NCBI RefSeq assembly: GCF_023284065.1
Contig: NZ_JAKIKP010000001.1
Span: 248,001 to 312,000 of the forward strand
Source of the DNA: Shewanella gaetbuli
GTDB taxonomy: Bacteria; Pseudomonadota; Gammaproteobacteria; Enterobacterales; Shewanellaceae
Length of the DNA: 64,000 nt
Direction of reading: 5' to 3'
Under the pieces are notes generated by a model. That model was given only the letters and a program-made list of their open reading frames with translations. It was not told where the DNA came from and ran no database searches. How positions within the stretch are numbered: position 1 is the stretch's first letter; every line of letters begins with the position of its first letter. Both the position numbers and the translations under genes were made by a program. This document shows positions 16,342 to 28,218 of the stretch, in pieces.

Positions 16342-18276
16342 ATGGGTAAAATTATTGGTATCGACTTAGGCACAACAAATTCATGTGTGGCAGTCCTTGA
16401 TGGCGGTAAAGCGCGTGTACTTGAAAATGCAGAGGGTGATCGTACAACTCCTTCTATCGTTGCTTATACCGATGATGAAACAATTGTTGGCTCACCGGCA
16501 AAACGCCAAGCAGTGACCAACCCAGCAAATACTTTCTTTGCTATTAAGCGTTTAATCGGTCGTCGTTTTAAAGATGACGAAGTTCAACGTGATGTTGACA
16601 TCATGCCGTACAAAATCATTGCGGCTGACAATGGCGATGCATGGGTTGAGCAACGTGGTAACAAAATGGCACCACCACAAGTTTCTGCTGAAATTTTGAA
16701 AAAAATGAAGAAAACAGCAGAAGATTTCTTAGGTGAAACAGTAACTGAAGCGGTTATTACTGTTCCTGCTTACTTCAACGATTCACAACGTCAAGCAACT
16801 AAAGATGCTGGCCGTATTGCTGGTCTTGAAGTTAAACGTATTATCAACGAGCCAACGGCTGCTGCTTTAGCTTACGGTATTGATAAGAAGCAAGGCGACA
16901 ACATTGTTGCGGTATACGATTTAGGTGGTGGTACATTTGATATCTCTATCATTGAAATCGACAGCAATGACGGTGACCAAACTTTCGAAGTATTAGCAAC
17001 CAACGGTGACACTCACTTAGGTGGTGAAGATTTCGATACTCGCTTAATCAACTACTTAGCAGACGAATTCAAAAAAGACCAAGGCTTAGATCTACGTAAT
17101 GATCCTTTAGCGATGCAGCGTCTGAAAGAAGCGGCTGAAAAAGCGAAAATTGAATTATCAAGCACAACTTCAACTGAAGTAAACCTACCTTACATCACTG
17201 CTGATGCAACAGGTCCTAAGCATTTAGTGGTTAAAATCACTCGTGCTAAATTAGAGTCTTTAGTTGAAGATTTAATTACTCGTTCATTAGAACCGTTAAA
17301 AGTAGCCTTAGCAGACGCTGACTTATCAGTATCTGACATCAACGAAGTTATCTTAGTTGGTGGTCAAACACGTATGCCTAAGGTACAAGAAGCAGTAACA
17401 AACTTCTTCGGCAAAGAGCCACGTAAAGACGTTAACCCAGATGAAGCTGTTGCAGTAGGTGCGGCAATTCAAGGTGGTGTATTAGCGGGTGACGTTAAAG
17501 ACGTTCTACTACTTGACGTAACTCCACTATCATTTGGTATCGAAACCATGGGTAGTGTAATGACTAAGCTTATCGAGAAGAACACCACTATCCCGACTAA
17601 AGCAAGTCAAACGTTCTCAACAGCTGAAGACAACCAAAGTGCGGTAACTATTCACGTACTTCAAGGTGAGCGTAAGCAAGCTAGCTACAACAAATCTTTA
17701 GGTCAATTTAACCTAGAAGGTATTGAGCCAGCACCACGTGGCATGCCACAAATTGAAGTTTCTTTCGACATCGACGCTGACGGTATCTTAAAAGTGTCTG
17801 CGACCGATAAGAAAACAGGTAAAGCACAAAACATTACCATTAAAGCGAACTCTGGTTTAAGCGACGAAGAAGTTGAGCAAATGGTTCGTGATGCTGAAGC
17901 AAACGCTGATGAAGATGCGAAGTTTGAAGAATTAGTTCAAGCGCGTAACCAAGCTGACGGTTTAGTACATGCAACCAAAAAGCAAGTGACTGAAGCGGGT
18001 GATGACTTACCAAGCGAAGACAAAGAGAAAATTGAAGCGGCAATGACTGAAGTTGAAACTGCAGTTAAAGGCAACGATAAAGAAGCGATTGAGAAATCAA
18101 CTCAAGCACTTATCGAAGCTTCAGCTAAGTTAATGGAAATTGCTCAAGCTAAGGCGCAAGCTCAAGGTGGTGCTGCAGGTGCAGAACAAGCTACTGATGC
18201 TGGCCAACAGCAAGCCAACCCTGCTGATGATGTTGTTGACGCTGAGTTTGAAGAAGTGAAAGACGACAAAAAATAA
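16342..18276 (+). CDS. dnaK: Hsp70 chaperone DnaK
   Basis: A 644-residue ATP-dependent chaperone. The N-terminal actin-fold ATPase domain begins [20 protein letters not shown] and contains the [13 protein letters not shown] and [11 protein letters not shown] signatures. The substrate domain follows ([18 protein letters not shown] linker), then a helical lid and an acidic C-terminus ending EEVKDDKK. Length matches E. coli DnaK. The start is set by GGAGG at 16332-16336. Codon usage favours common codons, as expected for a highly expressed gene. It is followed by dnaJ with a hairpin between. Confidence 0.99.
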   Translation: MGKIIGIDLGTTNSCVAVLDGGKARVLENAEGDRTTPSIVAYTDDETIVGSPAKRQAVTNPANTFFAIKRLIGRRFKDDEVQRDVDIMPYKIIAADNGDAWVEQRGNKMAPPQVSAEILKKMKKTAEDFLGETVTEAVITVPAYFNDSQRQATKDAGRIAGLEVKRIINEPTAAALAYGIDKKQGDNIVAVYDLGGGTFDISIIEIDSNDGDQTFEVLATNGDTHLGGEDFDTRLINYLADEFKKDQGLDLRNDPLAMQRLKEAAEKAKIELSSTTSTEVNLPYITADATGPKHLVVKITRAKLESLVEDLITRSLEPLKVALADADLSVSDINEVILVGGQTRMPKVQEAVTNFFGKEPRKDVNPDEAVAVGAAIQGGVLAGDVKDVLLLDVTPLSFGIETMGSVMTKLIEKNTTIPTKASQTFSTAEDNQSAVTIHVLQGERKQASYNKSLGQFNLEGIEPAPRGMPQIEVSFDIDADGILKVSATDKKTGKAQNITIKANSGLSDEEVEQMVRDAEANADEDAKFEELVQARNQADGLVHATKKQVTEAGDDLPSEDKEKIEAAMTEVETAVKGNDKEAIEKSTQALIEASAKLMEIAQAKAQAQGGAAGAEQATDAGQQQANPADDVVDAEFEEVKDDKK

Positions 18277-18303
18277 TTAGCCATTTGCTAATGATTTTTG
18301 ACG

Positions 18304-18335
18304 CGGGCGTTGAGGTTCACCTTTAACGCCCGTTT
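18304..18335 (+). terminator. hairpin/attenuator between dnaK and dnaJ
   Basis: CGGGCGTT/AACGCCCG stem with an inner GGT/ACC pair region, followed by only three T. It probably lowers read-through from dnaK so that less dnaJ is made. Confidence 0.65.
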
Positions 18336-18386
18336 GCACAATTTTAGATTATTAAATTTACGCAAACCTTCGAGAAGCAAAACACT

Positions 18387-19520
18387 ATGTCAAAGCGTGA
18401 TTATTATGAAGTTCTTGGTGTTGGACGTGACGCCAGTGAACGTGAAATCAAAAAAGCCTATAAGCGTTTGGCTATGAAGTTTCACCCGGATAGAAATCCA
18501 GGTGATAAAGAAGCTGAAAAAAACTTTAAAGATGCCAAAGAAGCTTACGAAATTTTAACTGATAGCGACAAAAAAGCCGCTTATGATCAATTCGGTCATG
18601 CCGGTGTTGATCCTAATCGCGGTGGCGGCGGCTTTGGTGGTGGTCAAGGTGATTTTGGCGATATTTTTGGTGATGTATTCGGTGATATTTTTGGTGGTGG
18701 CCGTCGTGGTGGTCAACGCCAGGCTGCACGTGGCAGTGACCTAAGATACAACTTAGAACTGTCTCTTGAAGAAGCTGTTCGTGGTTTAACCAAAGAGCTC
18801 CGTATTCCAACACTGGCATCTTGTGATAGCTGTGATGGTAGCGGTGCTAAAAAAGGCACTCAAGCAACAACGTGTGGAACTTGTCATGGCCAAGGCCAAG
18901 TACAAATGCGTCAAGGTTTCTTCGCTGTTCAGCAAGCGTGTCCAACCTGTCATGGTCGTGGCAAAATCATTAAAGACCCTTGTAACAAGTGTCATGGTGA
19001 AGGCCGCGTAGAAAAAAGCAAAACCTTATCGGTTAAAATTCCTGCTGGTGTTGATACTGGTGACAGAATTCGTTTATCTGGTGAAGGTGAAGCAGGCGAG
19101 TTTGGTGCTCCTCCAGGTGATTTATATGTTCAGGTTAGCGTACGTGAACATAGTATCTTCACTCGTGATGGCAATAACCTTTACTGTGAAGTGCCTATCT
19201 CGTTCAGCAAAGCGGCATTAGGTGGTGAAATTGAAGTGCCCACTTTAGATGGTAAAGTGAACCTGAAAATACCTACAGAAACCCAAACCGGCCGTATGTT
19301 CCGTTTACGAGGTAAAGGGGTTAAGTCAGTTCGCAGCCACGCAGTAGGTGACTTACTGTGTAAAGTGGTTATGGAAACTCCAGTTAATTTGAACGAAAAG
19401 CAAAAAGAATTATTGCGTGAGTTTGAAGCCACTTTAACGGGACAGTCAAAAAAGCATAGCCCTAAAGCAGAAGGCTTTTTCGATGGTGTGAAGAAGTTTT
19501 TTCAAGACTTAAACAGTTAA
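18387..19520 (+). CDS. dnaJ: Hsp40 co-chaperone DnaJ
   Basis: A 377-residue type I Hsp40. The J domain (1-70) carries the HPD motif that stimulates DnaK ATPase. A Gly/Phe-rich linker (about 75-115) follows, then four zinc-binding CxxCxGxG repeats ([32 protein letters not shown], about 146-215) and the C-terminal substrate domains. Length is standard. It sits 110 bases after dnaK and lacks a clear promoter of its own, so it is probably co-transcribed from the heat-shock promoter. Confidence 0.99.
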   Translation: MSKRDYYEVLGVGRDASEREIKKAYKRLAMKFHPDRNPGDKEAEKNFKDAKEAYEILTDSDKKAAYDQFGHAGVDPNRGGGGFGGGQGDFGDIFGDVFGDIFGGGRRGGQRQAARGSDLRYNLELSLEEAVRGLTKELRIPTLASCDSCDGSGAKKGTQATTCGTCHGQGQVQMRQGFFAVQQACPTCHGRGKIIKDPCNKCHGEGRVEKSKTLSVKIPAGVDTGDRIRLSGEGEAGEFGAPPGDLYVQVSVREHSIFTRDGNNLYCEVPISFSKAALGGEIEVPTLDGKVNLKIPTETQTGRMFRLRGKGVKSVRSHAVGDLLCKVVMETPVNLNEKQKELLREFEATLTGQSKKHSPKAEGFFDGVKKFFQDLNS

Positions 19521-19536
19521 TTGAAATTTTTCTAAC

Positions 19537-19567
19537 AAAAATGCCTCGCTTATGCGGGGCATTTTGT
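19537..19567 (+). terminator. terminator after dnaJ
   Basis: AAAATGCCTCGC/GCGGGGCATTTT stem with a 4-base loop, T-rich tail. Confidence 0.88.
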
Positions 19568-19624
19568 TATTAAATAACCCTTAACTTAAAAGTTCATCTC
19601 AAGGTTTATATCAAGGAGAGTTAG

Positions 19625-20425
19625 ATGAAAAAGTCATTATTGCTAAGTGCCATTGTTGCGGTTATTTGTTCTGGGTGTGTCAGTACGTCACCTACAGGGC
19701 GAACGCAAGCGTTGCTGTATTCCGATTCTGAAATGCAACAGATGGGGGCTCAGTCATTTGAGGCCATGAAGCAACAACAAAAAATTTCTCAAGACAAGGC
19801 TAAAACACAATATGTGAATTGTATTGCCGACAGAATTACCGCAGTTTTGCCTGATCAAAGTCAAAAATGGGAAGTGGTGTTATTTGACTCTGATCAAGTG
19901 AATGCTTTTGCTCTTCCTGGTGGACATATTGGTGTATATACCGGGCTATTAAACGTGGCGATTAATCAAGATCAATTAGCTACCGTAATGGGGCATGAAG
20001 TGGCTCACGTATTAGCGCAACATGGGAATGAACAAGTCTCACGCTCTCAGATTACCGGAATTGGTATGCAGGCTGCTGATGTGGCGTTAGGTGCCAGTGG
20101 CGTTGCTAATAAAGATTTATACATGGCTGGGTTAGGTTTAGGGGCACAAGTGGGTATTATTTTACCTTTTGGTCGCGACCAAGAAAGTGAAGCCGATATT
20201 TTAGGATTAGAGTTGATGGCAAAAGCGGGCTTTAACCCCGCACAAAGTGTCGAACTTTGGAAAAACATGGCCAAAGCGGGTGGAGAACAAGGGCCTGAAC
20301 TACTGTCTACCCATCCATCTCATGGTAATCGAATTAACGAATTACAAAATGCTCAAGCCAAAGTTATGCCGTTATATACTCAAGCAAGAAAACAGTCTTT
20401 GACTGAATGTAAAATTAACGGCTGA
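19625..20425 (+). CDS. M48 family metallopeptidase lipoprotein
   Basis: A 266-residue lipoprotein with the lipobox around CSGC (Cys about residue 18). The zinc motif HEVAHVLAQHGNE (HExxH) is near residues 120-132. The third zinc ligand Glu is in DQESEADILGLELMAKAGF near 180. The DQVNAFALPGGHIGVYTGLL segment is typical of the LoiP/YggG branch, outer-membrane-associated proteases acting in envelope protein quality control. It stands between dnaJ and the FKBP gene and has its own AAGGAGAG ribosome site. Confidence 0.93.
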   Translation: MKKSLLLSAIVAVICSGCVSTSPTGRTQALLYSDSEMQQMGAQSFEAMKQQQKISQDKAKTQYVNCIADRITAVLPDQSQKWEVVLFDSDQVNAFALPGGHIGVYTGLLNVAINQDQLATVMGHEVAHVLAQHGNEQVSRSQITGIGMQAADVALGASGVANKDLYMAGLGLGAQVGIILPFGRDQESEADILGLELMAKAGFNPAQSVELWKNMAKAGGEQGPELLSTHPSHGNRINELQNAQAKVMPLYTQARKQSLTECKING

Positions 20426-20519
20426 AAATAGTGTTAATCAAGGCTATTTGAGCAGCATGGACGGAGAAATTGTGATAGACTCCGTGCAAATTTTAATTGT
20501 TAATTGAGAGAAAGAAATT

Positions 20520-21137
20520 ATGTCAGATGTATTCAGCACAATGGAACAGCATGCAAGTTATGGTGTAGGTCGTCAAATGGGTGAGCAATTAGCCGCTAAT
20601 CCTTTTGAAGGAATTGATATTCCTGCTGTTCAAGCTGGTTTAGCTGATGCATTTTCAGGTAAAGAAAGCCAAGTTTCTATGGAAGACTTACAAACGGCTT
20701 TCACTGAAATTAGCCGTCGTTTACAAGCTGCTCAAGAAGCCGCTGCAGAAGCCGCTACAGCTGAAGCTGATGCATTTTTAGCAGAAAATGCTAAACGTGA
20801 CGAAGTAACCGTAACTGAATCAGGCCTTCAATATGAAGTACTTGTTCAAGGTGACGGTGAAAAGCCAACGGTTGATTCAACTGTACGTACTCACTACCAC
20901 GGTACTTTCTTAAACGGCGAAGTATTTGACAGTTCTGTTACTCGTGGTCAGCCTGCTGAGTTCCCTGTTTCTGGTGTTATTGCTGGTTGGACTGAAGCGC
21001 TACAGTTAATGCCTGTAGGTACTAAGCTTAAATTATATGTTCCACATCACTTAGCTTATGGCGAGCGTGGTGCTGGTGCATCAATTCCTCCTTATACTGC
21101 ATTAGTATTTGAAGTTGAATTATTAGACATCATCTAA
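20520..21137 (+). CDS. fklB: FKBP-type peptidyl-prolyl isomerase (FklB-like)
   Basis: A 205-residue protein. The N-terminal helical dimerisation domain (1-90) is rich in Ala, Glu and Gln. The FKBP domain (about 95-205) carries the usual VRTHYHGTFLNGEVFDSS and PVGTKLKLYVPHHLAYGERG segments with IPPYTALVFEVELL. It lacks a signal peptide, so it is cytoplasmic like E. coli FklB. It has its own leader and a terminator downstream. Confidence 0.92.
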   Translation: MSDVFSTMEQHASYGVGRQMGEQLAANPFEGIDIPAVQAGLADAFSGKESQVSMEDLQTAFTEISRRLQAAQEAAAEAATAEADAFLAENAKRDEVTVTESGLQYEVLVQGDGEKPTVDSTVRTHYHGTFLNGEVFDSSVTRGQPAEFPVSGVIAGWTEALQLMPVGTKLKLYVPHHLAYGERGAGASIPPYTALVFEVELLDII

Positions 21138-21146
21138 GTTTGTCAC

Positions 21147-21175
21147 AAACGCCTAAGTTATCTTAGGCGTTTTTG
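21147..21175 (+). terminator. terminator after fklB
   Basis: AAACGCCTAAG/CTTAGGCGTTT perfect stem, 4-base loop, five T. Confidence 0.92.
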
Positions 21176-21207
21176 TATTAAGCTAGTTTAGTTAAATTGT
21201 AAGTTAA

Positions 21208-22062
<855 letters not shown>

Positions 22063-22068
22063 ATGAAT

Positions 22069-22097
22069 AAACCACCATTGATTTGGTGGTTTTTTTT
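22069..22097 (+). terminator. terminator after dapB
   Basis: AAACCACCA/TGGTGGTTT perfect stem, 6-base loop, T run of eight. Confidence 0.92.
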
Positions 22098-22262
22098 GAA
22101 ACTTACTTTTCTGAAATTAGCATTATTGCATATAGACGAAGTGGAGATTGTCTTGTATGATCGCCCGAATTTGTCAAAATTTCGTATTTTAGCGGAAATT
22201 GGTATCTTAGTGCAAAATAAATCTAATTAATTTCAGTGGCTTGGCTCTTTTTGGAGGTCGCG

Positions 22263-23408
22263 TTGACACAGTCTGCCTTACTCGTACTCGAAGATGGAAG
22301 CGTTTTTTCTGGCACAGCAATTGGTGCTACCGGTGTTTCTGTTGGTGAAGTTGTTTTTAATACTTCAATGACAGGTTACCAAGAAATCTTAACGGATCCG
22401 TCATATTCACGCCAAATAGTAACTTTAACTTATCCTCATATCGGTAATACCGGTACCAATAATGAAGACACAGAGTCTGATTCAGTTCATGCTTGTGGCC
22501 TTATTATTCGAGATTTGCCTTTAGTTGCTAGTAACTTCCGCAATCAACAATCTTTAAGTGATTACTTAAAAGCAAACAACGTTGTTGGTATCGCCGATAT
22601 TGATACCCGTAAGTTAACTCGCATTCTGCGTGAAAAAGGTGCCCAAGCCGGTTGTATTATGGTGGGTGACCTTGACGAAGCAAAAGCCCTAGCGGAAGCC
22701 AAAGCTTTCCCAGGCTTAAAAGGCATGGATTTAGCCAAAGAAGTGACTACCGAAAAGCCATACCAATGGCGTAATGGTAGCTGGAAATTAGTCGGTGGTT
22801 TACCGTCTGATACCCCAGAATCAGAATTAAAATATAAAGTGGTTGCATATGACTATGGCGTTAAGCGTAACATTTTACGTATGCTAGTAGACCGTGGTTG
22901 TGATGTAACTGTTGTTCCTGCTAAAACACCTGCAGCAGAGGTTTTAGCTATGAACCCAGATGGTATATTTTTATCAAATGGTCCTGGAGATCCAGAGCCA
23001 TGTGATTATGCCATCGAGGCGATTCAACAAATTCTAAAAACTGATATTCCGGTATTTGGTATTTGTTTAGGTCACCAATTATTAGCGTTAGCCTCAGGTG
23101 CTAAAACGTTAAAAATGAAGTTTGGTCACCACGGTGCAAACCACCCAGTCAGTAATATTGAGCAAGGTAATGTGATGATCACCAGCCAAAACCACGGTTT
23201 TGCTGCAGATGAAGCTTCATTGCCCGCTAATATCAAAGTGACCCACAAGTCATTATTTGATGGCTCATTACAAGGTATCCATTTAACTGATAAGCCTGCG
23301 TTTAGTTTCCAGGGACACCCTGAAGCTAGCCCTGGGCCAACCGATGCCGCACCACTGTTCGATCATTTCATCGAGCTTATTGAACAATACCGTCAGCACG
23401 CTAAGTAG
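22263..23408 (+). CDS. carA: carbamoyl-phosphate synthase small (glutaminase) subunit
   Basis: A 381-residue subunit that hydrolyses glutamine and passes ammonia to CarB. The class I amidotransferase triad is visible: Cys in [14 protein letters not shown] (about residue 266), and His and Glu in [13 protein letters not shown] near 350. The start is a TTG at 22263 behind GGAGG (22253-22257). The protein then begins [12 protein letters not shown], as in E. coli, whose carA also uses TTG. The frame extends 27 bases further but without support. carB follows after 23 bases, so the two form one operon. Confidence 0.98.
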   Translation: MTQSALLVLEDGSVFSGTAIGATGVSVGEVVFNTSMTGYQEILTDPSYSRQIVTLTYPHIGNTGTNNEDTESDSVHACGLIIRDLPLVASNFRNQQSLSDYLKANNVVGIADIDTRKLTRILREKGAQAGCIMVGDLDEAKALAEAKAFPGLKGMDLAKEVTTEKPYQWRNGSWKLVGGLPSDTPESELKYKVVAYDYGVKRNILRMLVDRGCDVTVVPAKTPAAEVLAMNPDGIFLSNGPGDPEPCDYAIEAIQQILKTDIPVFGICLGHQLLALASGAKTLKMKFGHHGANHPVSNIEQGNVMITSQNHGFAADEASLPANIKVTHKSLFDGSLQGIHLTDKPAFSFQGHPEASPGPTDAAPLFDHFIELIEQYRQHAK

Positions 23409-23431
23409 TTATCTGGGAGAAGACAGAAGCA

Positions 23432-26400
23432 ATGCCAAAACGTACCGATATAAAAAGTATTCTTATCCTAGGTGCCGGTCCAATTGTAATTGGTCAGGCG
23501 TGTGAGTTTGACTATTCAGGCGCTCAAGCCTGTAAAGCACTTCGTGAAGAAGGTTATCGCGTTATTCTGGTGAACTCTAATCCAGCAACCATTATGACCG
23601 ATCCTGAAATGGCCGATGCGACATACATTGAGCCGATTCACTGGGAAGTGGTTCGCAATATTATTGCCAAAGAACGTCCAGACGCTATCTTGCCAACAAT
23701 GGGTGGTCAAACAGCCCTTAACTGTGCATTGAAGCTAGAAGAAAAAGGCGTTTTAAAAGAATTTAACGTTGAAATGATTGGCGCAACAGCTGATGCAATT
23801 GATAAAGCTGAAGACCGTAGCCGTTTTGACACTGCAATGAAATCCATTGGTCTAGAATGTCCTCGTGCGGGTATCGCCCACACAATGGAAGAAGCTTATG
23901 GTGTACTAGACCAAGTTGGGTTCCCTTGTATTATTCGTCCTTCTTTCACCATGGGTGGCAGTGGCGGTGGTATCGCCTACAACAAAGAAGAGTTCGAAGA
24001 GATTTGTTCTCAAGGTTTAGACCTTTCACCTACTAACGAATTATTGATTGATGAATCATTAATTGGTTGGAAAGAGTATGAAATGGAAGTGGTTCGTGAC
24101 CGCAACGATAACTGTATTATCGTGTGTTCAATTGAAAACTTCGACCCAATGGGTGTTCATACTGGTGACTCTATTACCGTTGCTCCAGCGCAAACACTAA
24201 CAGATAAAGAATACCAATTAATGCGTAACGCTTCTTTAGCGGTATTACGTGAAATTGGTGTTGAAACTGGTGGTTCAAACGTACAGTTTGGTATTTGCCC
24301 TAACACTGGCCGTATGGTGATTATTGAGATGAACCCGCGTGTATCGCGTTCATCTGCACTTGCTTCTAAAGCAACCGGTTTCCCGATTGCAAAAATTGCC
24401 GCTAAGTTAGCCGTAGGTTTCACATTAGATGAGCTAAGCAACGACATTACTGGCGGTAAAACACCGGCGTCATTCGAGCCATCAATTGACTACGTTGTAA
24501 CTAAAGTACCGCGCTTTAACTTTGAAAAATTTGCCGGTTCAAATGACCGTCTAACCACGCAAATGAAGTCTGTTGGTGAGGTGATGGCCATTGGCCGTAC
24601 TTTCCAAGAGTCACTTCATAAAGCATTACGTGGCTTAGAAGTGAGCCGTAACGGTTTCGATTCAATTGTTGATTTACAGTCAACTGAAGCCTTACAACGT
24701 ATTCGCCACGAGTTAAAAGAGCCAGGTTGTGACCGTATTTGGTACATTGCTGATGCATTCCGTGCCGGTTTAAGCCGTGACGATATTTTTGCGTTAACTA
24801 ACATTGATCACTGGTTCTTAATTCAAATTGAAGACTTAATTGCCCACGAAGCTAAAGTTGCTGAGTTAGGTATGTCAGGTCTTGACCAAAACTACTTACG
24901 CCAGTTAAAGCGTAAAGGTTTCTCTGATGCACGTTTAGCTGATGTATTAGGTGTGAATGAAGGCGAAGTACGCAAATTACGTCAACGCCACGATATTTAC
25001 CCTGTTTACAAACGTGTTGATACCTGTGCTGCTGAATTCTCAACAGATACAGCTTACATGTACTCTACTTATGAAGAAGAGTGTGAAGCTAACCCATCTG
25101 ACCGTGAAAAAATCATGGTATTAGGTGGTGGTCCTAACCGTATTGGTCAAGGTATTGAGTTTGACTATTGTTGTGTACATGCGGCGTTAGCATTACGTGA
25201 AGACGGTTATGAAACCATTATGGTGAACTGTAACCCTGAAACCGTATCAACCGACTATGACACATCAGACCGTTTATACTTTGAGCCAGTAACCCTAGAA
25301 GACGTACTTGAAATTGTACGTATTGAAAAACCAAAAGGGGTTATTGTTCAATACGGTGGTCAAACGCCACTTAAACTAGCACGTGCGCTAGAAGCTGCTG
25401 GTGTACCAATTATTGGTACTAGCCCAGATGCAATTGACCGTGCAGAAGACCGTGAACGTTTCCAACAAGCTATTGAGCGTTTAGGCATGAAACAGCCTGA
25501 AAACGCCACTGTAACCACCGTTGAAAGTGCAGTTATTGAAGCTGAAAACATTGGTTATCCGTTAGTGGTTCGTCCATCTTATGTTCTAGGTGGCCGTGCA
25601 ATGGAAATCGTATACGATAAGCCAGACTTACTACGCTACTTTAATGAAGCGGTAAGTGTGTCTAACTCATCACCAGTATTACTTGATCACTTCTTAGATG
25701 ACGCGATTGAAGTGGACATTGATGCAGTATGTGACGGCGAAACAGTAGTGGTTGGCGCCATTATGGAGCACATTGAGCAAGCGGGTGTTCACTCAGGTGA
25801 CTCAGGCTGTTCATTACCGCCATATAGCTTAAGTGCTGATATTCAAGCGCAAATGCGTGAGCAAGTTAAAAAGCTGGCTTTCGAATTAGGCGTTGTAGGC
25901 TTAATGAACGTGCAGTTTGCGGTTAAAGACAACGTCATTTACATGATTGAAGTTAACCCACGTGCAGCACGTACAGTACCTTTTGTGTCTAAAGCCACTG
26001 GCGTGCCTTTAGCTAAAATTGCTGCACGAGTGATGGCCGGTCAAAGCTTGAAAGATCAAAACTTTACTGAAGAAGTGATTCCACCATTTTACTCTGTAAA
26101 AGAAGTGGTATTACCGTTCAATAAGTTCCCAGGTGTTGACCCACTATTAGGCCCAGAAATGCGCTCTACTGGTGAGGTTATGGGCGTAGGTGAAACCTTC
26201 GCTGAAGCTTATGCAAAAGCACAGCTTGGTGCAACGTCAGAAGTGCCTAAGTCTGGCCGTGCATTAATTTCTGTACGTAATAGCGATAAAAAACGTGTTG
26301 CCGCATTAGCAGCACAGTTAATTGAGCTAGGTTATGAAATCGATGCAACTCACGGTACAGCGGTAGTATTAGGTGAAGCAGGCATTAACCCTCGTTTGGT

Positions 26401-26653
26401 GAATAAAGTGCATGAAGGTCGTCCTCATATTCTTGACCGTATCAAGAATGATGAATATACCTACATCATTAACACCACAGAAGGTCGTCAGGCGATTGAA
26501 GATTCACGTCAAATTCGTCGCGGTGCACTGCGTTATAAAGTGAACTACACCACGACCTTAAATGCTGCATTTGCTACTTGTTTAGCACATTCAGCAGATG
26601 ACCGTAGCAATGTAAATTCAGTACAAGAATTACATAAACGCATTACTGGCTAA
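23432..26653 (+). CDS. carB: carbamoyl-phosphate synthase large subunit
   Basis: A 1073-residue subunit with two homologous ATP-grasp halves (about 1-400 and 550-935), an oligomerisation domain between, and a C-terminal MGS-like allosteric domain (about 936-1073). Motifs include [19 protein letters not shown] near the start, its second-half copy [18 protein letters not shown], and [20 protein letters not shown] and [20 protein letters not shown] at the metal sites. It makes carbamoyl phosphate for arginine and pyrimidines. Length is that of E. coli CarB. Confidence 0.99.
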   Translation: MPKRTDIKSILILGAGPIVIGQACEFDYSGAQACKALREEGYRVILVNSNPATIMTDPEMADATYIEPIHWEVVRNIIAKERPDAILPTMGGQTALNCALKLEEKGVLKEFNVEMIGATADAIDKAEDRSRFDTAMKSIGLECPRAGIAHTMEEAYGVLDQVGFPCIIRPSFTMGGSGGGIAYNKEEFEEICSQGLDLSPTNELLIDESLIGWKEYEMEVVRDRNDNCIIVCSIENFDPMGVHTGDSITVAPAQTLTDKEYQLMRNASLAVLREIGVETGGSNVQFGICPNTGRMVIIEMNPRVSRSSALASKATGFPIAKIAAKLAVGFTLDELSNDITGGKTPASFEPSIDYVVTKVPRFNFEKFAGSNDRLTTQMKSVGEVMAIGRTFQESLHKALRGLEVSRNGFDSIVDLQSTEALQRIRHELKEPGCDRIWYIADAFRAGLSRDDIFALTNIDHWFLIQIEDLIAHEAKVAELGMSGLDQNYLRQLKRKGFSDARLADVLGVNEGEVRKLRQRHDIYPVYKRVDTCAAEFSTDTAYMYSTYEEECEANPSDREKIMVLGGGPNRIGQGIEFDYCCVHAALALREDGYETIMVNCNPETVSTDYDTSDRLYFEPVTLEDVLEIVRIEKPKGVIVQYGGQTPLKLARALEAAGVPIIGTSPDAIDRAEDRERFQQAIERLGMKQPENATVTTVESAVIEAENIGYPLVVRPSYVLGGRAMEIVYDKPDLLRYFNEAVSVSNSSPVLLDHFLDDAIEVDIDAVCDGETVVVGAIMEHIEQAGVHSGDSGCSLPPYSLSADIQAQMREQVKKLAFELGVVGLMNVQFAVKDNVIYMIEVNPRAARTVPFVSKATGVPLAKIAARVMAGQSLKDQNFTEEVIPPFYSVKEVVLPFNKFPGVDPLLGPEMRSTGEVMGVGETFAEAYAKAQLGATSEVPKSGRALISVRNSDKKRVAALAAQLIELGYEIDATHGTAVVLGEAGINPRLVNKVHEGRPHILDRIKNDEYTYIINTTEGRQAIEDSRQIRRGALRYKVNYTTTLNAAFATCLAHSADDRSNVNSVQELHKRITG

Positions 26654-26677
26654 GCAGTTAAGTGAGTTAATGTGAAT

Positions 26678-26706
26678 AAAAAGCCTTCATTTAGAAGGCT
26701 TTTTTT
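26678..26706 (+). terminator. terminator of carAB
   Basis: AAAAGCCTTC stem pairing with GAAGGCTTTT, 5-base loop, T tract. Confidence 0.92.
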
Positions 26707-26757
26707 ATACCTAAAGATTTATTTATCTGAGTTATTATAGTTACAAACCTAAGTTGT

Positions 26758-26776
26758 AATGATAATGATTATTAAT
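26758..26776. promoter_or_regulatory. candidate Fur box of the bacterioferritin operon
   Basis: AATGATAATGATTATTAAT is a near-palindrome of the Fur consensus type GATAATGATAATCATTATC. Aligned from 26761, 14 of 19 positions agree. It lies about 100 bases before the first bacterioferritin start. Fur or a related iron sensor is a natural regulator of an iron-storage operon. Confidence 0.6.
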
Positions 26777-26877
26777 AGTATATTGTTGAAATATAAAGAA
26801 ATTTTGCAATCCGGCTCCACATGTACTATCCTGTCTTAAATTGATCCAGATCAAGTTTTTATATCAAGGACATCATT

Positions 26878-27348
26878 ATGAAAGGTCATCCAAAAGTCAT
26901 TAGTCAGTTAAATCGAGTGTTAACTTTCGAACTGACCGCAATTAACCAGTACTTCTTGCATGCGCGTATGTTCAAACATTGGGGTTTAGAAAAACTCAAT
27001 GAAAAAGAGTACAAAAAATCCATTCAAGACATGAAGCATGCTGATAAGTTAATTGAACGTGTGTTGTTTCTTGAAGGGCTACCAAACTTACAACAGCTCG
27101 ATAAATTACGTATTGGCGAAGATGCTGAAGAAATGCTCAGCTGTGATATGCAAGCCGTCACTGAACAAATTGCTGTGCTACGTGATGTCATCAAACTGTG
27201 CGAAGCAGAGCAAGATTACGTTAGCCGTGACTTATTAGAAGACTTGCTTGAAGACGAAGAAGAACATTTAGACTGGATTGAATCTCAGCAAGAATTAATC
27301 AGTCAAACAGGTATTCAAAATTACCTTCAATCACAAATTAAAGATTAA
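26878..27348 (+). CDS. bfr: bacterioferritin, heme-binding type subunit with degenerate ferroxidase site
   Basis: A 156-residue four-helix subunit close to E. coli Bfr. The heme ligand Met52 is kept (QDMKHAD). Of the diiron ligands Glu18, His54, Glu127 and His130 are present, but Glu51 is Asp and Glu94 is Val, so this chain is unlikely to oxidise iron well on its own. It starts 12 bases before a second bacterioferritin of the opposite type, and the two probably co-assemble. AAGGA (26866-26870) supports the ATG. Confidence 0.95.
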   Translation: MKGHPKVISQLNRVLTFELTAINQYFLHARMFKHWGLEKLNEKEYKKSIQDMKHADKLIERVLFLEGLPNLQQLDKLRIGEDAEEMLSCDMQAVTEQIAVLRDVIKLCEAEQDYVSRDLLEDLLEDEEEHLDWIESQQELISQTGIQNYLQSQIKD

Positions 27349-27360
27349 TAGGACAAGATT

Positions 27361-27828
27361 ATGAAAGGCAATCAAGAAGTTATTGACGCACTAAACAGCT
27401 TACTCACTGGCGAGCTGTCTGCTATGGATCAATATTTCGTCCATGCTCACATGTATGAAGATTGGGGATTTGACGAATTATATACCCGTATTTTACATGA
27501 ATCTGATGATGAGAAAGTTCATGCGGCTAAATTAGTTCAGCGCATTTTATTTTTAGAAGGCACACCAGATGTTGCAAGTCGTGAAGCACTTAACATTGGT
27601 AAAGATGTTAAAGAAATGCTTGAGAACGACTTAAACTACGAATACAAAGTCGCTGATGACTTACGTAAAGTGATTAAGCTTTGTGAAGAAAAAGGCGATT
27701 ATCAAACTCGTGAAATTTTAGAAGTGTTATTAGATGATACAGAGTCTGATCACATGTACTGGTTAGAAAAACAACTACGTTTAATTGAACGTGTTGGTCT
27801 ACAAAACTACTTACAAACAAAAATGTAA
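27361..27828 (+). CDS. bfr: bacterioferritin, ferroxidase-type subunit lacking the heme ligand
   Basis: A 155-residue four-helix subunit. The ferroxidase ligands Glu18, Glu51, His54 and Glu94 are all present, and the Glu-x-x-His pair lies at 128/131 because of a one-residue insertion. The heme-ligating Met52 is replaced by Lys (DDEKVHA), so a heme cannot be bound between two such chains. It is co-transcribed with the preceding heme-type subunit and ends at a strong terminator. A mixed 24-mer cage is the likely product, as known for paired bacterioferritins in other bacteria. Confidence 0.95.
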   Translation: MKGNQEVIDALNSLLTGELSAMDQYFVHAHMYEDWGFDELYTRILHESDDEKVHAAKLVQRILFLEGTPDVASREALNIGKDVKEMLENDLNYEYKVADDLRKVIKLCEEKGDYQTREILEVLLDDTESDHMYWLEKQLRLIERVGLQNYLQTKM

Positions 27829-27846
27829 GCTAGCATTTTACCCAGT

Positions 27847-27882
27847 AAAAAACCCAAGCTCGAAAGAGCTTGGGTTTTTTTT
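27847..27882 (+). terminator. terminator of the bacterioferritin operon
   Basis: AACCCAAGCTC/GAGCTTGGGTT perfect 11-bp stem, GAAA tetraloop, flanking A and T runs. Confidence 0.95.
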
Positions 27883-28218
27883 AACTTATAGTTTGATAGC
27901 CATAGTTTCCATTACTCTCTTGATTGACTTATCTTTGCCTTATGAGCAGAAGCTAGAATTTTCGAATTTAAAGTATTTATTTCAATCTCCAGTTTATTTA
28001 TGTTGGCTAATAGTTGCGGTGTGAGCCAATTTAGTTATCTGTTATAAAAGTATCCACTAGGAAAACATTCATTGAGTATCGGTTACAGATAAAGCAAGCC
28101 TGATATCAGGCTGTATTTCTAATGAGTAATGAACGATATGGATTAGTAGTCAAAATTTGTTGGAGTTATTGAAAATAAAACTTCTCAGGCGATACAACAT
28201 AAAAGAGATAGGGCATAG
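27883..28218. other. 336-bp intergenic region before the octaheme-TPR gene
   Basis: No gene seen. It contains a perfect 16-bp palindrome, AGCCTGATATCAGGCT, at 28097-28112, which could be an operator or a short hairpin about 105 bases before the downstream start. A weak GAGATAGGGC lies before the ATG. Nothing else was recognised. Confidence 0.6.

Noticed and set aside
22098..22262. ArgR or PepA operator upstream of carA
   Set aside because: No paired ARG-box pattern convincing by eye; the AT-rich sequence gives weak matches only.
27785..28024. 79-residue open frame starting inside the second bacterioferritin
   Set aside because: It overlaps the bacterioferritin end and its terminator in another frame and runs into noncoding DNA; no ribosome site.
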